Positions 50,374 to 59,657 of a stretch of DNA of 64,000 nt are shown here, one piece after another; positions within the stretch are counted from its first letter, which is position 1; each line of letters starts with the position of its first letter. Under the pieces are notes generated by a model. The model saw only the letters and a program-made list of their open reading frames with translations. It did no database searches and had not been told where the DNA came from. The stretch is from Paenibacillus sp. OV219 (GTDB lineage: Bacteria > Bacillota > Bacilli > Paenibacillales > Paenibacillaceae): positions 372,001 to 436,000 of the forward strand of contig NZ_FOCJ01000004.1 in NCBI RefSeq assembly GCF_900110075.1. Reading direction: 5' to 3'. The translations under genes and the position numbers were made by a program.

Positions 50374-51553
50374 CCGAATCCCTCCGATAGACGGTTCTTC
50401 CGCGAACGACGGTCTGCTGTACATGAAGCTCGGCATCCAGCAGCACGAAATCTGCATCTTTTCCAGCTTCGAGCGACCCTTTTGCAGCGGATACCCCAAT
50501 TTGTCTAGCGGGCACAAGCGACAGCGACGGCAGCACCTGCGCAAGCGATAGACCTGTAAAAGAAATCGCATTTCGAAGCGCTTGACCCATGGTGAGTGCG
50601 CTGCCGGCAAGGCTGGAACCGTCTTTCAAATAGATTTGACCGTCGTGCATCGTTACATTGCCATAGTCCCCATCCGGAAGTCCGGCACAGGTTACCGCGT
50701 CTGTAATCATGCACACTTTGCTCGGCCCTTTAACATCAAACAACAGCTTCACCACTGCCGGATGAACATGAATGCCGTCACAGATCAGCTCACAGGTCAG
50801 CTCATTCAGCGTCAGACCGGCGCCAGCGAGTCCTGGCTCCCGATGATGAAGCGGGCTCATGCCGTTAAAATGATGCGTCGTGTGGTTAAGCCCAGCGCGC
50901 ACCGCCTCGCGAACCTGCTCATAAGTAGCGTTGGAATGTCCAGCAGACACCGTAATACCAAGCCCCGCCAGCTGGCGGACAGCCTCCATCCCTCCGTCCA
51001 CTTCAGGCGCGATGGTTACCAATCGAATCTGCTGCCGCGCTGCCTCTACAATCAGCTCGATCTCCTGTGCCGATGGCGTTCGGATATCGTCAATGCTTTG
51101 CGCCCCGCGCCGCAGCACATCAAGATACGGCCCTTCAAGATGAATGCCAATCAACTCCGCTCCACCAAGTCCATCGCCAAGAACAACCGAAGAAGCAGCA
51201 TCAAGCGCGTGCAAAATCCGCACAAGCGGAGCCGTTGTCGTCGTAGCAAGAAACGATGTCGTGCCATGCTTGGCATGAAAGCGGCTGATGCCATCCAGGT
51301 GCTCCCGCTCCCCTGCCATCACGCTAAAGCCGTTGCCGCCGTGGATATGAACGTCGATGAAGCCGGGCACGAGCAGCTGCCCGCTAGCATCATGGATCGG
51401 GACATCAGCGGGAACCGTCAGCTCCGCGCCGCCAATTGCCGCAATTCGACCGTTCTCATCAACCGAAAGGCGACCACCTTCAATGATCCCTTCCGGCGTA
51501 TAGATCGCTGCGTTTGCATAACATGCTGCCTTTGCACTCGCCATCGTCATCGC
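50366..51553 (-). CDS. nagA: N-acetylglucosamine-6-phosphate deacetylase
   Basis: 395 residues with all NagA hallmarks: HVHIHGGNGFSVM-type metal region (FIDVHIHGG), IGIHLEGPYLD (~133), SAGHSNATYEQV, TTHHFNGMSPLHHREPG and ITDAVTCAGLPDG. It removes the acetyl group from GlcNAc-6-P in the cytoplasm. Two NagA homologues exist in this window; this one is the classical type. The start is uncertain among ATGs at 51571, 51562 and 51553; the last has AGGGAG about twelve bases upstream. It is cotranscribed with the ROK kinase downstream. Confidence 0.93.
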   Translation of the reverse strand, partial: AMTMASAKAACYANAAIYTPEGIIEGGRLSVDENGRIAAIGGAELTVPADVPIHDASGQLLVPGFIDVHIHGGNGFSVMAGEREHLDGISRFHAKHGTTSFLATTTTAPLVRILHALDAASSVVLGDGLGGAELIGIHLEGPYLDVLRRGAQSIDDIRTPSAQEIELIVEAARQQIRLVTIAPEVDGGMEAVRQLAGLGITVSAGHSNATYEQVREAVRAGLNHTTHHFNGMSPLHHREPGLAGAGLTLNELTCELICDGIHVHPAVVKLLFDVKGPSKVCMITDAVTCAGLPDGDYGNVTMHDGQIYLKDGSSLAGSALTMGQALRNAISFTGLSLAQVLPSLSLVPARQIGVSAAKGSLEAGKDADFVLLDAELHVQQTVVRGRTVYRRDSDE

Positions 51554-51578
51554 CCACTTCATCTCCCTCATGAGTCGC

Positions 51579-52386
51579 TTATTCGAAATTCAGCAGCCTC
51601 GCATAGCGCTCTTGAGCGAACCGAACGAGTCCGGTGACCTGGCGCTTATAACGAAGCTCGCCTTCCGCAGCGGTTGCCGCCGAATACGGCCGTTCGCCGC
51701 CAACGCCAAGATGCTCGCGGTCATGGCCCTCATTCGCTGCCATGTTGACTCTTTCGCCATGCAGATACAGCATCATGCTCGTCTCAATTGCAGCGGCGTG
51801 ATCGCTTGTGCGAAGCGGATCGCCTTGCTCCATCAGCAAATAATCCATCGAGAAGCAGACCGGCTCCGCTCCGTCATCACGTTTGCAGCGGTAGCACACT
51901 TCGTCGATGGTATTTTGCTGGATGGACGGATTGTGCCCGGAGATAAGCACGACAAGCCGGAAGCCCCGGCTCAAGTAATTGCGACATGCGTTCTCTAGCA
52001 GCGCTGCGAACAGCTGTGTGTCGATGGAATAGAACGAGCCCGGAAGCGCGTAGCCTGCCGTGGCGTCCATGCCGTAACCGATACCGAAGCCCGCATCCCA
52101 ATAAGCGTCCGCTGCAAAATGTATCGCAGGCATCACGACGCCGCCGGTCTGCTTTGCCGCTGCCAAACATAGCTGCTCGGCCTTCAAAGAATCGACGCCA
52201 AGCGGGTTATGCCGACCATGCCACTCCAGCGGCCAGCGTGCCAAGCGGCTGGTATGCAACAGGGAACTGCTCCTGAATTGCCAGCAGCTCGCCCGGCCGC
52301 AAGTAGAGCGCACGCACCTCCGCAGCAGGTATTGGCTCGAGCGGCACCTCACTCTTCACCTTAGCTGCATCGTAATGCTTCCTCAT
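51579..52386 (-). pseudogene. Creatininase-family amidohydrolase broken by a 7-bp insertion
   Basis: From ATG 52386 (after GGAGGG) the frame reads into PVAYQPLGTL and then hits a stop; the second frame continues EWHGRHNPLGVDSLKAEQL and runs to 51579 with the rest of a creatininase fold (VMPAIHFAADAY, LISGHNPSIQQNT, ETSMMLYLHGE). Removing CTGGCCG (plus-strand 52230-52236) restores one 266-residue frame with the expected metal ligands in the joined LEWHG segment (Glu, His) and the later Asp. A frameshift of seven bases is unlikely to be a sequencing error, so the gene is probably inactive, or the enzyme is made in two parts. Confidence 0.8.
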
Positions 52387-52459
52387 CGCCGTTCCCTCCA
52401 TCGTTACTCTAGTGTTTACCTTTGGCGTTAACCCCCGTAGCGTTTACCTCTATCCGAAG

Positions 52460-53284
52460 CTATACATGCTCCAGGTATCTGCTCTTAATCAGTTCAAGCG
52501 ACTCCTCGCCGCTTAGCTCCCATATCGCCTTGTTGAAAATCTCCACTTCAATCGGACCCTTATAACCAGCCGCCTCGACAGCTTGCCGGATACGCCGCAG
52601 CTCGATGACGCCATCCCCCATCATGCCGCGTCCCATTAAGAGATCCGGCGTCGGGACGATCCAGTCCGACACATGGTAGCCAACAATTCTCCCAGCAGCT
52701 CTAGCAATTTGTTCATATAGAGAAGGGTCCCACCAGACGTGGAATACATCGACGACAACGCCGACCTGTTCCGGCCGGTACCGCTCCGCGATATCATTCG
52801 CCTGCGAGAGCAGGTTAATGACCGAGCGCTCCGCCGCATACATCGGATGAAGCGGCTCGATGCCGAGCCTAACCCCGTGCGACTCCGCCAACGGAACAAG
52901 CTCGGCGATGCCTTCCTTCACCATGAGCCGCGCTTCGGCAATGTCTTTGCCTGCGGCCGGGCCGCAGACGAGGACAAGCACATCCGTGCCGAGCTCCGCC
53001 GCTTCCTCCACTGCGCGGCGGTTATCGTCCATCCGCTGCCGCCGCTCCTCGGGCGTCGCCGCCGGGAACATGCCGCCCCGGCATAAGCTCGATACGCGCA
53101 AACCGGAATCGCGGATCAACCGCCTCGCTTCAGCCAAGCTCGGCATTTGCGCCAGCTTGTGGCGCCACAGCGCAATCCATGGGACATCTGCGCGAAGGCA
53201 AGCCTCAACCGCTTCGGGTAAGGACAGCCGATCCGTCGTAATCTGGTTTAAGCTGAGCCTGCTTAAGTCCGTTAGCTCCTGCAT
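52460..53284 (-). CDS. Sugar-phosphate isomerase/epimerase
   Basis: 274 residues, xylose-isomerase-like TIM barrel. Metal-site segments: LGIEPLHPMYAAERSV, VGVVVDVFHVWWDP, IVGYHVSDWI and IEVEIFNKAIW. The VDVFHVWWD motif is the form found in epimerases next to DUF993 proteins. ATG 53282-53284 follows GAGAGGGGGG. The DUF993 and oxidoreductase genes precede it on the same strand with gaps of about 13 bases each, so one operon, probably one pathway. Confidence 0.85.
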   Translation of the reverse strand: MQELTDLSRLSLNQITTDRLSLPEAVEACLRADVPWIALWRHKLAQMPSLAEARRLIRDSGLRVSSLCRGGMFPAATPEERRQRMDDNRRAVEEAAELGTDVLVLVCGPAAGKDIAEARLMVKEGIAELVPLAESHGVRLGIEPLHPMYAAERSVINLLSQANDIAERYRPEQVGVVVDVFHVWWDPSLYEQIARAAGRIVGYHVSDWIVPTPDLLMGRGMMGDGVIELRRIRQAVEAAGYKGPIEVEIFNKAIWELSGEESLELIKSRYLEHV

Positions 53285-53297
53285 GTGAACCCCCCTC

Positions 53298-54473
53298 TCA
53301 TTGTTCAATGCCTGCGAGTGCCAGCACCTGCTTCATCCGGCGCGCCGCAAGCTCCGGCTGAACAAGCAGTCCAGCCCGATCTGCCAGCTGGAAAAACTCG
53401 GACAGATGCACGATGGACCGCGCTCCTTCGGCTGCGCCAAGCATGCGGAAGTGATTCTGATGACCGTTCAAATACGCCATGAAGACGATACCCGTCTTGT
53501 ACGCATAGGTTGGCCGCTGAAAAATATGCCGAGACAACGGGACGGTCGGCGCGAACAAAGCTTGATACCCCGCCACGTCGCCTTCATCAAGAGCGTGAAT
53601 CGCCGCGGCAGCAACAGGTGCGATCGCGTCGAAAATGCCGAGCAGCGCATCGCTGTAGCCGTACTCATCGCCGAGAATTAGCTCGGGATAATTGAAATCA
53701 TCGCCCGTGTACATGCGCACGCCGCGCGGAAGCTTGCGGCGCATCTGCACTTCTTTATCCGCATCGAGAAGCGAAATCTTGATGCCATCGACTTTCTCCC
53801 GATTCGCCCCGATAACGCGGAGACAAACTGACATCGCCGTATCGATATCGCTCGAGCCCCAATAACCGGCTAGAGCGGGATCGAACATATCTCCGAGCCA
53901 GTGCAAAATGACCGGCCGAGACACTTGACGCAGAATCGTCCCGTACACCCGCTCGTAATCCTCCGGCGATTTCGCAGCTGCAGCCAAAGCGCGGCTCGCC
54001 ATCAGAATGACTTGCCCGCCGCGACTCTCGATATATTCGCACTGCTCCTCGTAGGCGCGAATGACTTGCTCGATTGTCACCTGCGGCCCCGGTGCCAGCT
54101 GATCGGTTCCGGCACCGCAAGCGATGCGCCCTCCTACGGATGCAGCTTCCTTCAGCGACAAGCCGATCAGCTCCTTGGCGCGCAGCCAATCGAGCCCCAT
54201 CCCGCGCTGCGCGGTATCCATCGCTTCGGCAACGGCAAGGCCGAGGGACCATAGATGATGCCGGTACGCCATCGTCGCCTGCCAGTCAACAGCAGCGCCA
54301 AGCAGCGGCTCCACAGTTGCAAGCGGATCACAAACAACATGCGCCGCAGAGAAAGCGATGCGCCCTTTCAGCGGAACGGCGGGAGCTTCAATCGGCGCTC
54401 TCCCGCTCAGCGTATAGTCTGCCAATCCCCCTCCGGCGATAGGCAGTCTCAGCTTATTCACTTGGCTCATCAT
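53298..54473 (-). CDS. DUF993 protein, dihydrodipicolinate-synthase-like fold
   Basis: 391 residues. The pattern of segments (IACGAGTDQLAPG, HWLGDMFDPALAGYWGS, DGIKISLLDADKEV) fits DUF993, a family annotated as related to DHDPS/aldolase TIM barrels. The Lys in DGIKISL is a candidate Schiff-base residue. No characterised member is known to me. ATG 54471-54473 follows AGGGGGTGG; an in-frame GTG three codons earlier is possible. It sits between a Gfo/Idh oxidoreductase and an epimerase, suggesting an aldol-type cleavage of an oxidised sugar. Confidence 0.82.
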   Translation of the reverse strand: MMSQVNKLRLPIAGGGLADYTLSGRAPIEAPAVPLKGRIAFSAAHVVCDPLATVEPLLGAAVDWQATMAYRHHLWSLGLAVAEAMDTAQRGMGLDWLRAKELIGLSLKEAASVGGRIACGAGTDQLAPGPQVTIEQVIRAYEEQCEYIESRGGQVILMASRALAAAAKSPEDYERVYGTILRQVSRPVILHWLGDMFDPALAGYWGSSDIDTAMSVCLRVIGANREKVDGIKISLLDADKEVQMRRKLPRGVRMYTGDDFNYPELILGDEYGYSDALLGIFDAIAPVAAAAIHALDEGDVAGYQALFAPTVPLSRHIFQRPTYAYKTGIVFMAYLNGHQNHFRMLGAAEGARSIVHLSEFFQLADRAGLLVQPELAARRMKQVLALAGIEQ

Positions 54474-54485
54474 CGCGTCCACCCC

Positions 54486-55637
54486 CTAAAGCTCAAGCGC
54501 CGGAACATCGACCCAGCGCCGCTCTGCCCAAGATTGCAGGCCAAGCTCCGCCATCTGCGTTCCTTTTGCACCTTCCAGCAGATCCCATGGGAATGGCGAT
54601 CCAGTAACGACATGCTTCAAGAACAGCTCCCACTGTACTTTAAAGCCGTTCTCGAACAGCTGATTGTCCGGGACTTCCTGCCATTGCTCCGTGAACCTAA
54701 AAGGATTCGGAATGTCAGGATTCCACACCGGCTTAGGCGTGTTGACACGGTGCTGTGCCTTGCAATCGCGCAAGCCTGCAACAGCGCTGCCTTCTGTGCC
54801 GTCTACTTGAATCGTTAGCAGATCATCCCGATCGACACGCACCGCCCAGGAGGAATTCGCTTGGACGATAACGCCGCCTTCGAGCTGGAAAGTCGCGTAA
54901 GCCGCATCGTCCGCCGTGCAGGAGTAGCGCTCACCCTGCTCGTCGACACGCTCAGGAATATGCGTAGCGCCAAGGCAAGAGACCGCTTTCACTTCGCCGA
55001 ATAGATTATCCAGCACATAGCGCCAATGCGCGAACATGTCCACAATGATCCCGCCACCATCCTGTTTGCGGTAATTCCACGAAGGCCGCTGAGCCGCTTG
55101 CCAATCCCCTTCAAACACCCAATAGCCGAATTCCATGCGCACGGACAGAATCCGGCCGAAGTAACCCGAGTCCACCAAACGCTTCAGCTTGATCAACCCA
55201 GGCAGAAACAGCTTATCCTGCACGACGCCATTCTTCACTCCGGCTTCGCGAGCCAGCTTCGCAAGTGCAAGCGACTCCTTCAAGCTGTCCGCAGTCGGCT
55301 TCTCGCAATAAATATGTTTGCCTGCCGCGATTGCTTGCTTCACGCTCTCCGCCCGCCGAAGGGTCGTTTGCGAATCAAAATAAATCGTATTGTTCGGGTC
55401 CGCCAAGCAAGCATCCAGATCGGTGCTCCACCTTGCAACTCCGTGCTTCTCTGCCAATGCTTGCAGCTTATTTGCCTGTCTGCCTACCAGGATCGGATCG
55501 GGCATAATGCTATCACCGTTGGGAAGCACGATGCCCCCCTGCTGACGGATCGCTAGAATCGAGCGGATCAGATGTTGGTTCGTACCCATCCGCCCTGTCA
55601 CGCCATTCATAATAATGCCAAGCGTATGTACGGTCAT
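54486..55637 (-). CDS. Gfo/Idh/MocA-family oxidoreductase
   Basis: 383 residues. Begins with the atypical nucleotide loop LGIIMNGVTGRMGTNQHL; the family's EKP catalytic region is YCEKPTADSLKESLALAKLA (Lys near residue 112), and GIIVDMFAHWRYVLDNLFG carries the conserved His. NAD(P)-dependent sugar oxidation is expected. AAGGAGG lies nine bases before ATG 55635-55637. First gene of the three-gene module with DUF993 and an epimerase; the frameshifted creatininase and NagA genes follow. Confidence 0.86.
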   Translation of the reverse strand: MTVHTLGIIMNGVTGRMGTNQHLIRSILAIRQQGGIVLPNGDSIMPDPILVGRQANKLQALAEKHGVARWSTDLDACLADPNNTIYFDSQTTLRRAESVKQAIAAGKHIYCEKPTADSLKESLALAKLAREAGVKNGVVQDKLFLPGLIKLKRLVDSGYFGRILSVRMEFGYWVFEGDWQAAQRPSWNYRKQDGGGIIVDMFAHWRYVLDNLFGEVKAVSCLGATHIPERVDEQGERYSCTADDAAYATFQLEGGVIVQANSSWAVRVDRDDLLTIQVDGTEGSAVAGLRDCKAQHRVNTPKPVWNPDIPNPFRFTEQWQEVPDNQLFENGFKVQWELFLKHVVTGSPFPWDLLEGAKGTQMAELGLQSWAERRWVDVPALEL

Positions 55638-55709
55638 CTTACATAGCCTCCTTATGATTAGGTGTCGCCGCTAGCCTTCATCCGTCCCAGCCAGCGGCGA
55701 CGCACCCAT

Positions 55710-57833
55710 CTAATTCTTCACATACTCAAACGCGCCAATATCGAGCTTTCCTTTATCCGGCCGCTTCTCGCTTTGCTGATGCAGCACGTACTGCTTCTGC
55801 AGCAGCTCACTGTAGGAGCCGTTCAATCCCGCTCCCGCATTGATCAGCGCTGAATCGGCTTTCAGCTTGTAATTCTGCACGCCAAGGGTCACATCAATGA
55901 AGCCTGGGTCGACGCCGATTAATGTCCCGATGTTCTTCGCGGGAACACGGTCAGGCTCATTGAAATCATAGAAATAGCCCGCGGTAAACCAGTTGTTCCG
56001 CAGCTCAATCATGCCGTCATCATCAGTAATGACCAGCGGCGCCGGATTCGCACCGGCATGGTGGAACACATTGTTGCGCGCATCCACATGCTTGCCCGGC
56101 GCGTAGAAGAGCACTGTCCGCTCGGTGCGTCCCGGATCCTTCAGACCTGGCACGCCGTCTTGTCCATACACGCGCTGCTGACGGTACGTCACGACCGTGT
56201 TGTTCCAGAAATTCAGCGTTCCGTGCCGATCTGGAACCGTCACATTATCGCCGCCGAAGTTAATAATTTCGTCATCGCCCCAAGTATCGAACAGATGGTC
56301 ACGCTCAATCAGCAAATTGCCGTATACGAACGAGCTGTTGTACGCCCGATCGAACACGATGCGCGGCGTATCCTCTGCGTCATCCAATGCAATTTGCCTG
56401 CGTCCGCCTTCAATCCAGTTATACCGGACGACGGTGCCTGCGCCGCGGTCCTTCAGACCGTAGCCCTGCGAGCCAGCGAGCAAATCGCCGTAATGATTGT
56501 TCTCATACACCGTGTCAATCGCGGCAATGTAGCTGTTATGCTCGAACATACGGCCTGCGTTGCCGTTGCCGTAGATGGAATTGCCTTGAATGAGCAAATC
56601 CTTCGAGGTGTAGTCGATGAGCGCTCCTTCCCATACATACATCGAGGATGTCCCGAATATGCCGTTTCCGTTTGCATGAATCGTATTGTTACGCAATGTC
56701 ACATGGTCGCCGTTATCGATCCAGACTCCCGCGGCATTGACTGCGTAACTGGTCTCCGCGCCGCTCGCGTTCACATATTTCTTCGAGGCATGCGCATTCA
56801 GCACTTCAAAATTCTCAAACGTCACATACGCCGCCTTCTTGCTGTCCTTGCCAATGCGTACAAGCGAACGGCTTGCGTTAGGAAGCGGATTAAGCGTGCG
56901 TGTCACCGCTCCGCTGCCGTCAATCTTAGGCAGCTCGCCGCCTGGTCCCGGTACGCCGTGAATGATAATCGGCTGCTCCTTCGTACCCTCTGCGAATATT
57001 CCGATTTTTTCACGGTAAGGCTCAGGGCGATAGTAGATGTACACGACATCTCCGGCTTTCAACGTTTCCCAGGCAAAATCATTAATGTTCTCGTACGTCT
57101 TGCCCGGTCCAATCTCCACCGTAGCAGGCGGCGCTTCATTCACGCCCGGCTGCTGCTTCGAAGTCGCTGGCACCCAATTGTCATAGCTCACGCTGCTAAG
57201 GTCGAGCTGGAACTTCAGCTTGTCCTTGTCCGCCATGCCGGCCAGATCAATCGGATCGCTGAAGACCATCCATGATGCACCTGCACTGCCAGCCACAGAG
57301 TACGAGATGCATTTGGAATCAGACACCCCGCACTTCTTGGCAATTATCCCGTTGATTGTGTAGGTGTAGTACAGATCGTCCTCTCTTGCAAAATTAAGGA
57401 ATTGGAACGGGCGCTCCGCCTCATTCGTGAACAGCTTAATGTCGCCGATGCTCATTTTGTCCACATAGAGCGCATCCTTCGATTCCGGCCAGCCGTTCAC
57501 AATCTCGCCGTCCTCGTTCATGGCTGCCTCCGCAGGCACTAGAGCAATGCTGCTCAGCTTGCCGCCATCTAACGTCTTCAAGAGAGACACCGGAATATCA
57601 ACCGATTGGAACCCGTCCTTCACGTCCACGTCGAACGTGAATGAATGAGCCCCATCCGCTTCGTATGTACCGCTCTCCGTGTCGACATTGAACAATGCTT
57701 TCACCTTGAATGGCGCGGCGGCGCCACTGGCCTGCTGTACACTACTTGCCGCAAGCAGCGAGAGCAGCATCGTAAGCATAATAAGAATTAGGATGACTTG
57801 TTTCGATCTCATCGGTCTAAGTGCTTGGTTCAT
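55710..57833 (-). CDS. Secreted parallel beta-helix protein, putative polysaccharide lyase or hydrolase
   Basis: 707 residues. Signal peptide with core LILIMLTMLLSLLAASSV (~14-31). Residues ~35-230 form a beta-sandwich-like domain; the rest repeats Asn-rich rungs (ILVQGNSIYGNGNAGRMFEH type) of a right-handed parallel beta-helix, the fold of many polysaccharide lyases. It shares VEIGPGKTYENINDFAWE with the shorter paralogue next door. Extracellular; likely cleaves an anionic glycan, but the catalytic residues cannot be named from sequence. GGGGAGG precedes the ATG by eleven bases. A hairpin terminator lies upstream after the paralogue. Confidence 0.82.
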   Translation of the reverse strand: MNQALRPMRSKQVILILIMLTMLLSLLAASSVQQASGAAAPFKVKALFNVDTESGTYEADGAHSFTFDVDVKDGFQSVDIPVSLLKTLDGGKLSSIALVPAEAAMNEDGEIVNGWPESKDALYVDKMSIGDIKLFTNEAERPFQFLNFAREDDLYYTYTINGIIAKKCGVSDSKCISYSVAGSAGASWMVFSDPIDLAGMADKDKLKFQLDLSSVSYDNWVPATSKQQPGVNEAPPATVEIGPGKTYENINDFAWETLKAGDVVYIYYRPEPYREKIGIFAEGTKEQPIIIHGVPGPGGELPKIDGSGAVTRTLNPLPNASRSLVRIGKDSKKAAYVTFENFEVLNAHASKKYVNASGAETSYAVNAAGVWIDNGDHVTLRNNTIHANGNGIFGTSSMYVWEGALIDYTSKDLLIQGNSIYGNGNAGRMFEHNSYIAAIDTVYENNHYGDLLAGSQGYGLKDRGAGTVVRYNWIEGGRRQIALDDAEDTPRIVFDRAYNSSFVYGNLLIERDHLFDTWGDDEIINFGGDNVTVPDRHGTLNFWNNTVVTYRQQRVYGQDGVPGLKDPGRTERTVLFYAPGKHVDARNNVFHHAGANPAPLVITDDDGMIELRNNWFTAGYFYDFNEPDRVPAKNIGTLIGVDPGFIDVTLGVQNYKLKADSALINAGAGLNGSYSELLQKQYVLHQQSEKRPDKGKLDIGAFEYVKN

Positions 57834-57973
57834 CTTCGCCCGAACCTCCCCTTCATCGAAGGACTGCCCTAAGACTAACCGTACAGCTGCGACATTCTCG
57901 CGGCTACGGTAGCCTTTTGCAGTCCTTCATTCTTCTTCGACTTGTGAAAAAAATGACCGGAATCGGAAAATAA

Positions 57974-58001
57974 GAGAAGAACCGTTAGAGAGGCTCTTCT
58001 C
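57974..58001 (-). terminator. Hairpin terminator after the second beta-helix gene
   Basis: On the minus strand GAGAAGAGCC and GGTTCTTCTC pair, followed by TTATTTTCC. It ends the transcript of the 58.0-59.5 kb gene. Confidence 0.6.
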
Positions 58002-58013
58002 CCTTGGGTAACG

Positions 58014-59456
58014 TTAATTCTCGAATGCGCCGATATCTAGTGTGCTGTGAACTGCGCGAGCGACGGATGATTGATGCTTCACATATTCCATGTTTACTGG
58101 ATAGGAGCTTGCGCCAGCGGCCAGAGAAGTACCGGCGTTAATAAGCGCAGAACCGGTTGTCGGACGCAAATCGAGCGTAGAGAAGTTAGTGAAGCCAGGT
58201 GATGTGCCGGTAATTGTACCGGAGTGGGTCACTGTGCCGCCGGAGCCTGCAGCAATGTTCACATAGCCGGTGTTGATCCAGTTGTTATACAGATTCGCCG
58301 TACCTGTCTGGTCGATAATGCGAAGCGAAGAAGTTGAGACGCTCTTATAGAACACGTTGTTACGTACATCCGCTGTCTCGCTGCTCGACGACAGCCGCAT
58401 CATGGTCGCGTTATCGGTACGGTTCGAAATAAACGTATTGTTGTACAAGTAGAGCGTTCCTTTGCGGTAGAGGGAGGTTGTGCCGTTGTCGCCGCCGTAG
58501 TGGACAAATTGCGGGTTGCGCGTATCATTTGGCTTAATGAGGACATTGCCGTACACATACGTTTTGTGATAATTGGCATCGCTGCTGATTAGCGTCGTAT
58601 CATCGCCTTCAACAAGATCGAGCTGGCGATTGCCGCCTTCAACCCAGTTGTACCGGATAACCGTGCCCGATGAGCGGTCCTTGAGGTTGTTGCCCGTGCA
58701 GCCGCTGCACAGGTCGCCAAGTCTGTTGTACTGGAAGGTGATGCCAATCGCCGCGGTATAGATGTTATGCTCATAGACACTGCCGCTGTTGCCGTTACCG
58801 TAAATATAGTTGCCTTCAACGAGAATGTTTCGCGAAGCGCCGGCATCCGAGCTTGCAACGAACAAGCCGTTACCGCCGTCAGTAATGATATTGTTGCGGA
58901 ACGTCAAGTTCTCGCCGTACTCCACGAAGATTGGGGAAGCCGCCTTCACATAGCTTACCGTTGTGCCTGCATTGTTCGTGTAGGAGTAACCCAGCTTCGC
59001 GCCACGAATTTCCAAGTTCTCAATCGTGATGTACTTCGGCAAATTACCTGTGGACGGATCTGAAGCACTGCCCGCGAAGCGTGCCCCGCCAATCTTAATG
59101 ACGGAACGGTTGTCGTTCCAGAAGTCCAGCGCAGCACGGGTCGTTGCCCCGTTGCCGTCGATGACCGGCCTTACGCCGCTCGCGTTCGGTACGCCTGTGA
59201 CCGTAATCGGTGCTGTCGAAGTTCCCGCGCGGGAGATGACGATCTTCTCCTTGTACGGCGTGGAGCGCCAATAAATCTTTACTTGGTCGCCCGCGTTCAG
59301 CGATTCCCACGGTACATCGCCGATATTGGTGTATGCCTTGCCAGGTCCGACCTCGTAGAGCGTTGCTGCATACGCTTTGCTCGCGCTTGGCGTGAAGCTG
59401 ATTAATCCCAGTACAGGCAGCATCGCCAATACTACATAAATCGTTTGTCTACGCAT
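58014..59456 (-). CDS. Secreted parallel beta-helix protein
   Basis: 480 residues. Signal peptide YVVLAMLPVLGLISFTPSA (~7-25), then EVGPGKAYTNIGDVPWESLN and a right-handed parallel beta-helix rich in Asn and Gly (LTFRNNIITDGGNGLFV, ILVEGNYIYGNGNSGSVYEH). It is a shorter paralogue of the 707-residue neighbour, matching its C-terminal two thirds. Probably an extracellular glycan-binding or -cleaving enzyme. AAGGAGG lies before the ATG. It is followed at its 3' side by a hairpin. Confidence 0.83.
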   Translation of the reverse strand: MRRQTIYVVLAMLPVLGLISFTPSASKAYAATLYEVGPGKAYTNIGDVPWESLNAGDQVKIYWRSTPYKEKIVISRAGTSTAPITVTGVPNASGVRPVIDGNGATTRAALDFWNDNRSVIKIGGARFAGSASDPSTGNLPKYITIENLEIRGAKLGYSYTNNAGTTVSYVKAASPIFVEYGENLTFRNNIITDGGNGLFVASSDAGASRNILVEGNYIYGNGNSGSVYEHNIYTAAIGITFQYNRLGDLCSGCTGNNLKDRSSGTVIRYNWVEGGNRQLDLVEGDDTTLISSDANYHKTYVYGNVLIKPNDTRNPQFVHYGGDNGTTSLYRKGTLYLYNNTFISNRTDNATMMRLSSSSETADVRNNVFYKSVSTSSLRIIDQTGTANLYNNWINTGYVNIAAGSGGTVTHSGTITGTSPGFTNFSTLDLRPTTGSALINAGTSLAAGASSYPVNMEYVKHQSSVARAVHSTLDIGAFEN

Positions 59457-59585
59457 TTTTCATCCTCCTTCAGTTAGCTTTTTCTTCGCCACCATGGCAA
59501 TATCCGCCCCTTTAGCGGTGCGCACATCGTGATGCAAGCCTCCTAACGAATCACCTCCAGCCGATCGAGATTGACCCCACTATAG

Positions 59586-59617
59586 AAAAAAACCGACGAG
59601 AAACCAATCGTCGGTTT
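59586..59617. terminator. Bidirectional terminator between hexosaminidase and beta-helix genes
   Basis: ACCGACG and CGTCGGT pair around AGAAACCAAT, flanked by A7 and T6, on both strands. Confidence 0.85.
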
Positions 59618-59657
59618 TTTATGTCTCTCACAGTTTTCATGCTTTCTAACAAACAGA

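Noticed and set aside
50582-51637. 351-codon plus-strand frame opposite nagA
   Set aside because: Antisense shadow of a well-conserved gene.
52412-52450. Three GTTTACC/GTTAACC direct repeats between the creatininase and epimerase genes
   Set aside because: Short and imperfect, inside an operon spacer; no promoter features to support an operator.
56058-57275. 405-codon plus-strand frame opposite the larger beta-helix gene
   Set aside because: Antisense shadow; no binding site or recognisable domain, while the minus frame has a signal peptide and helix repeats.
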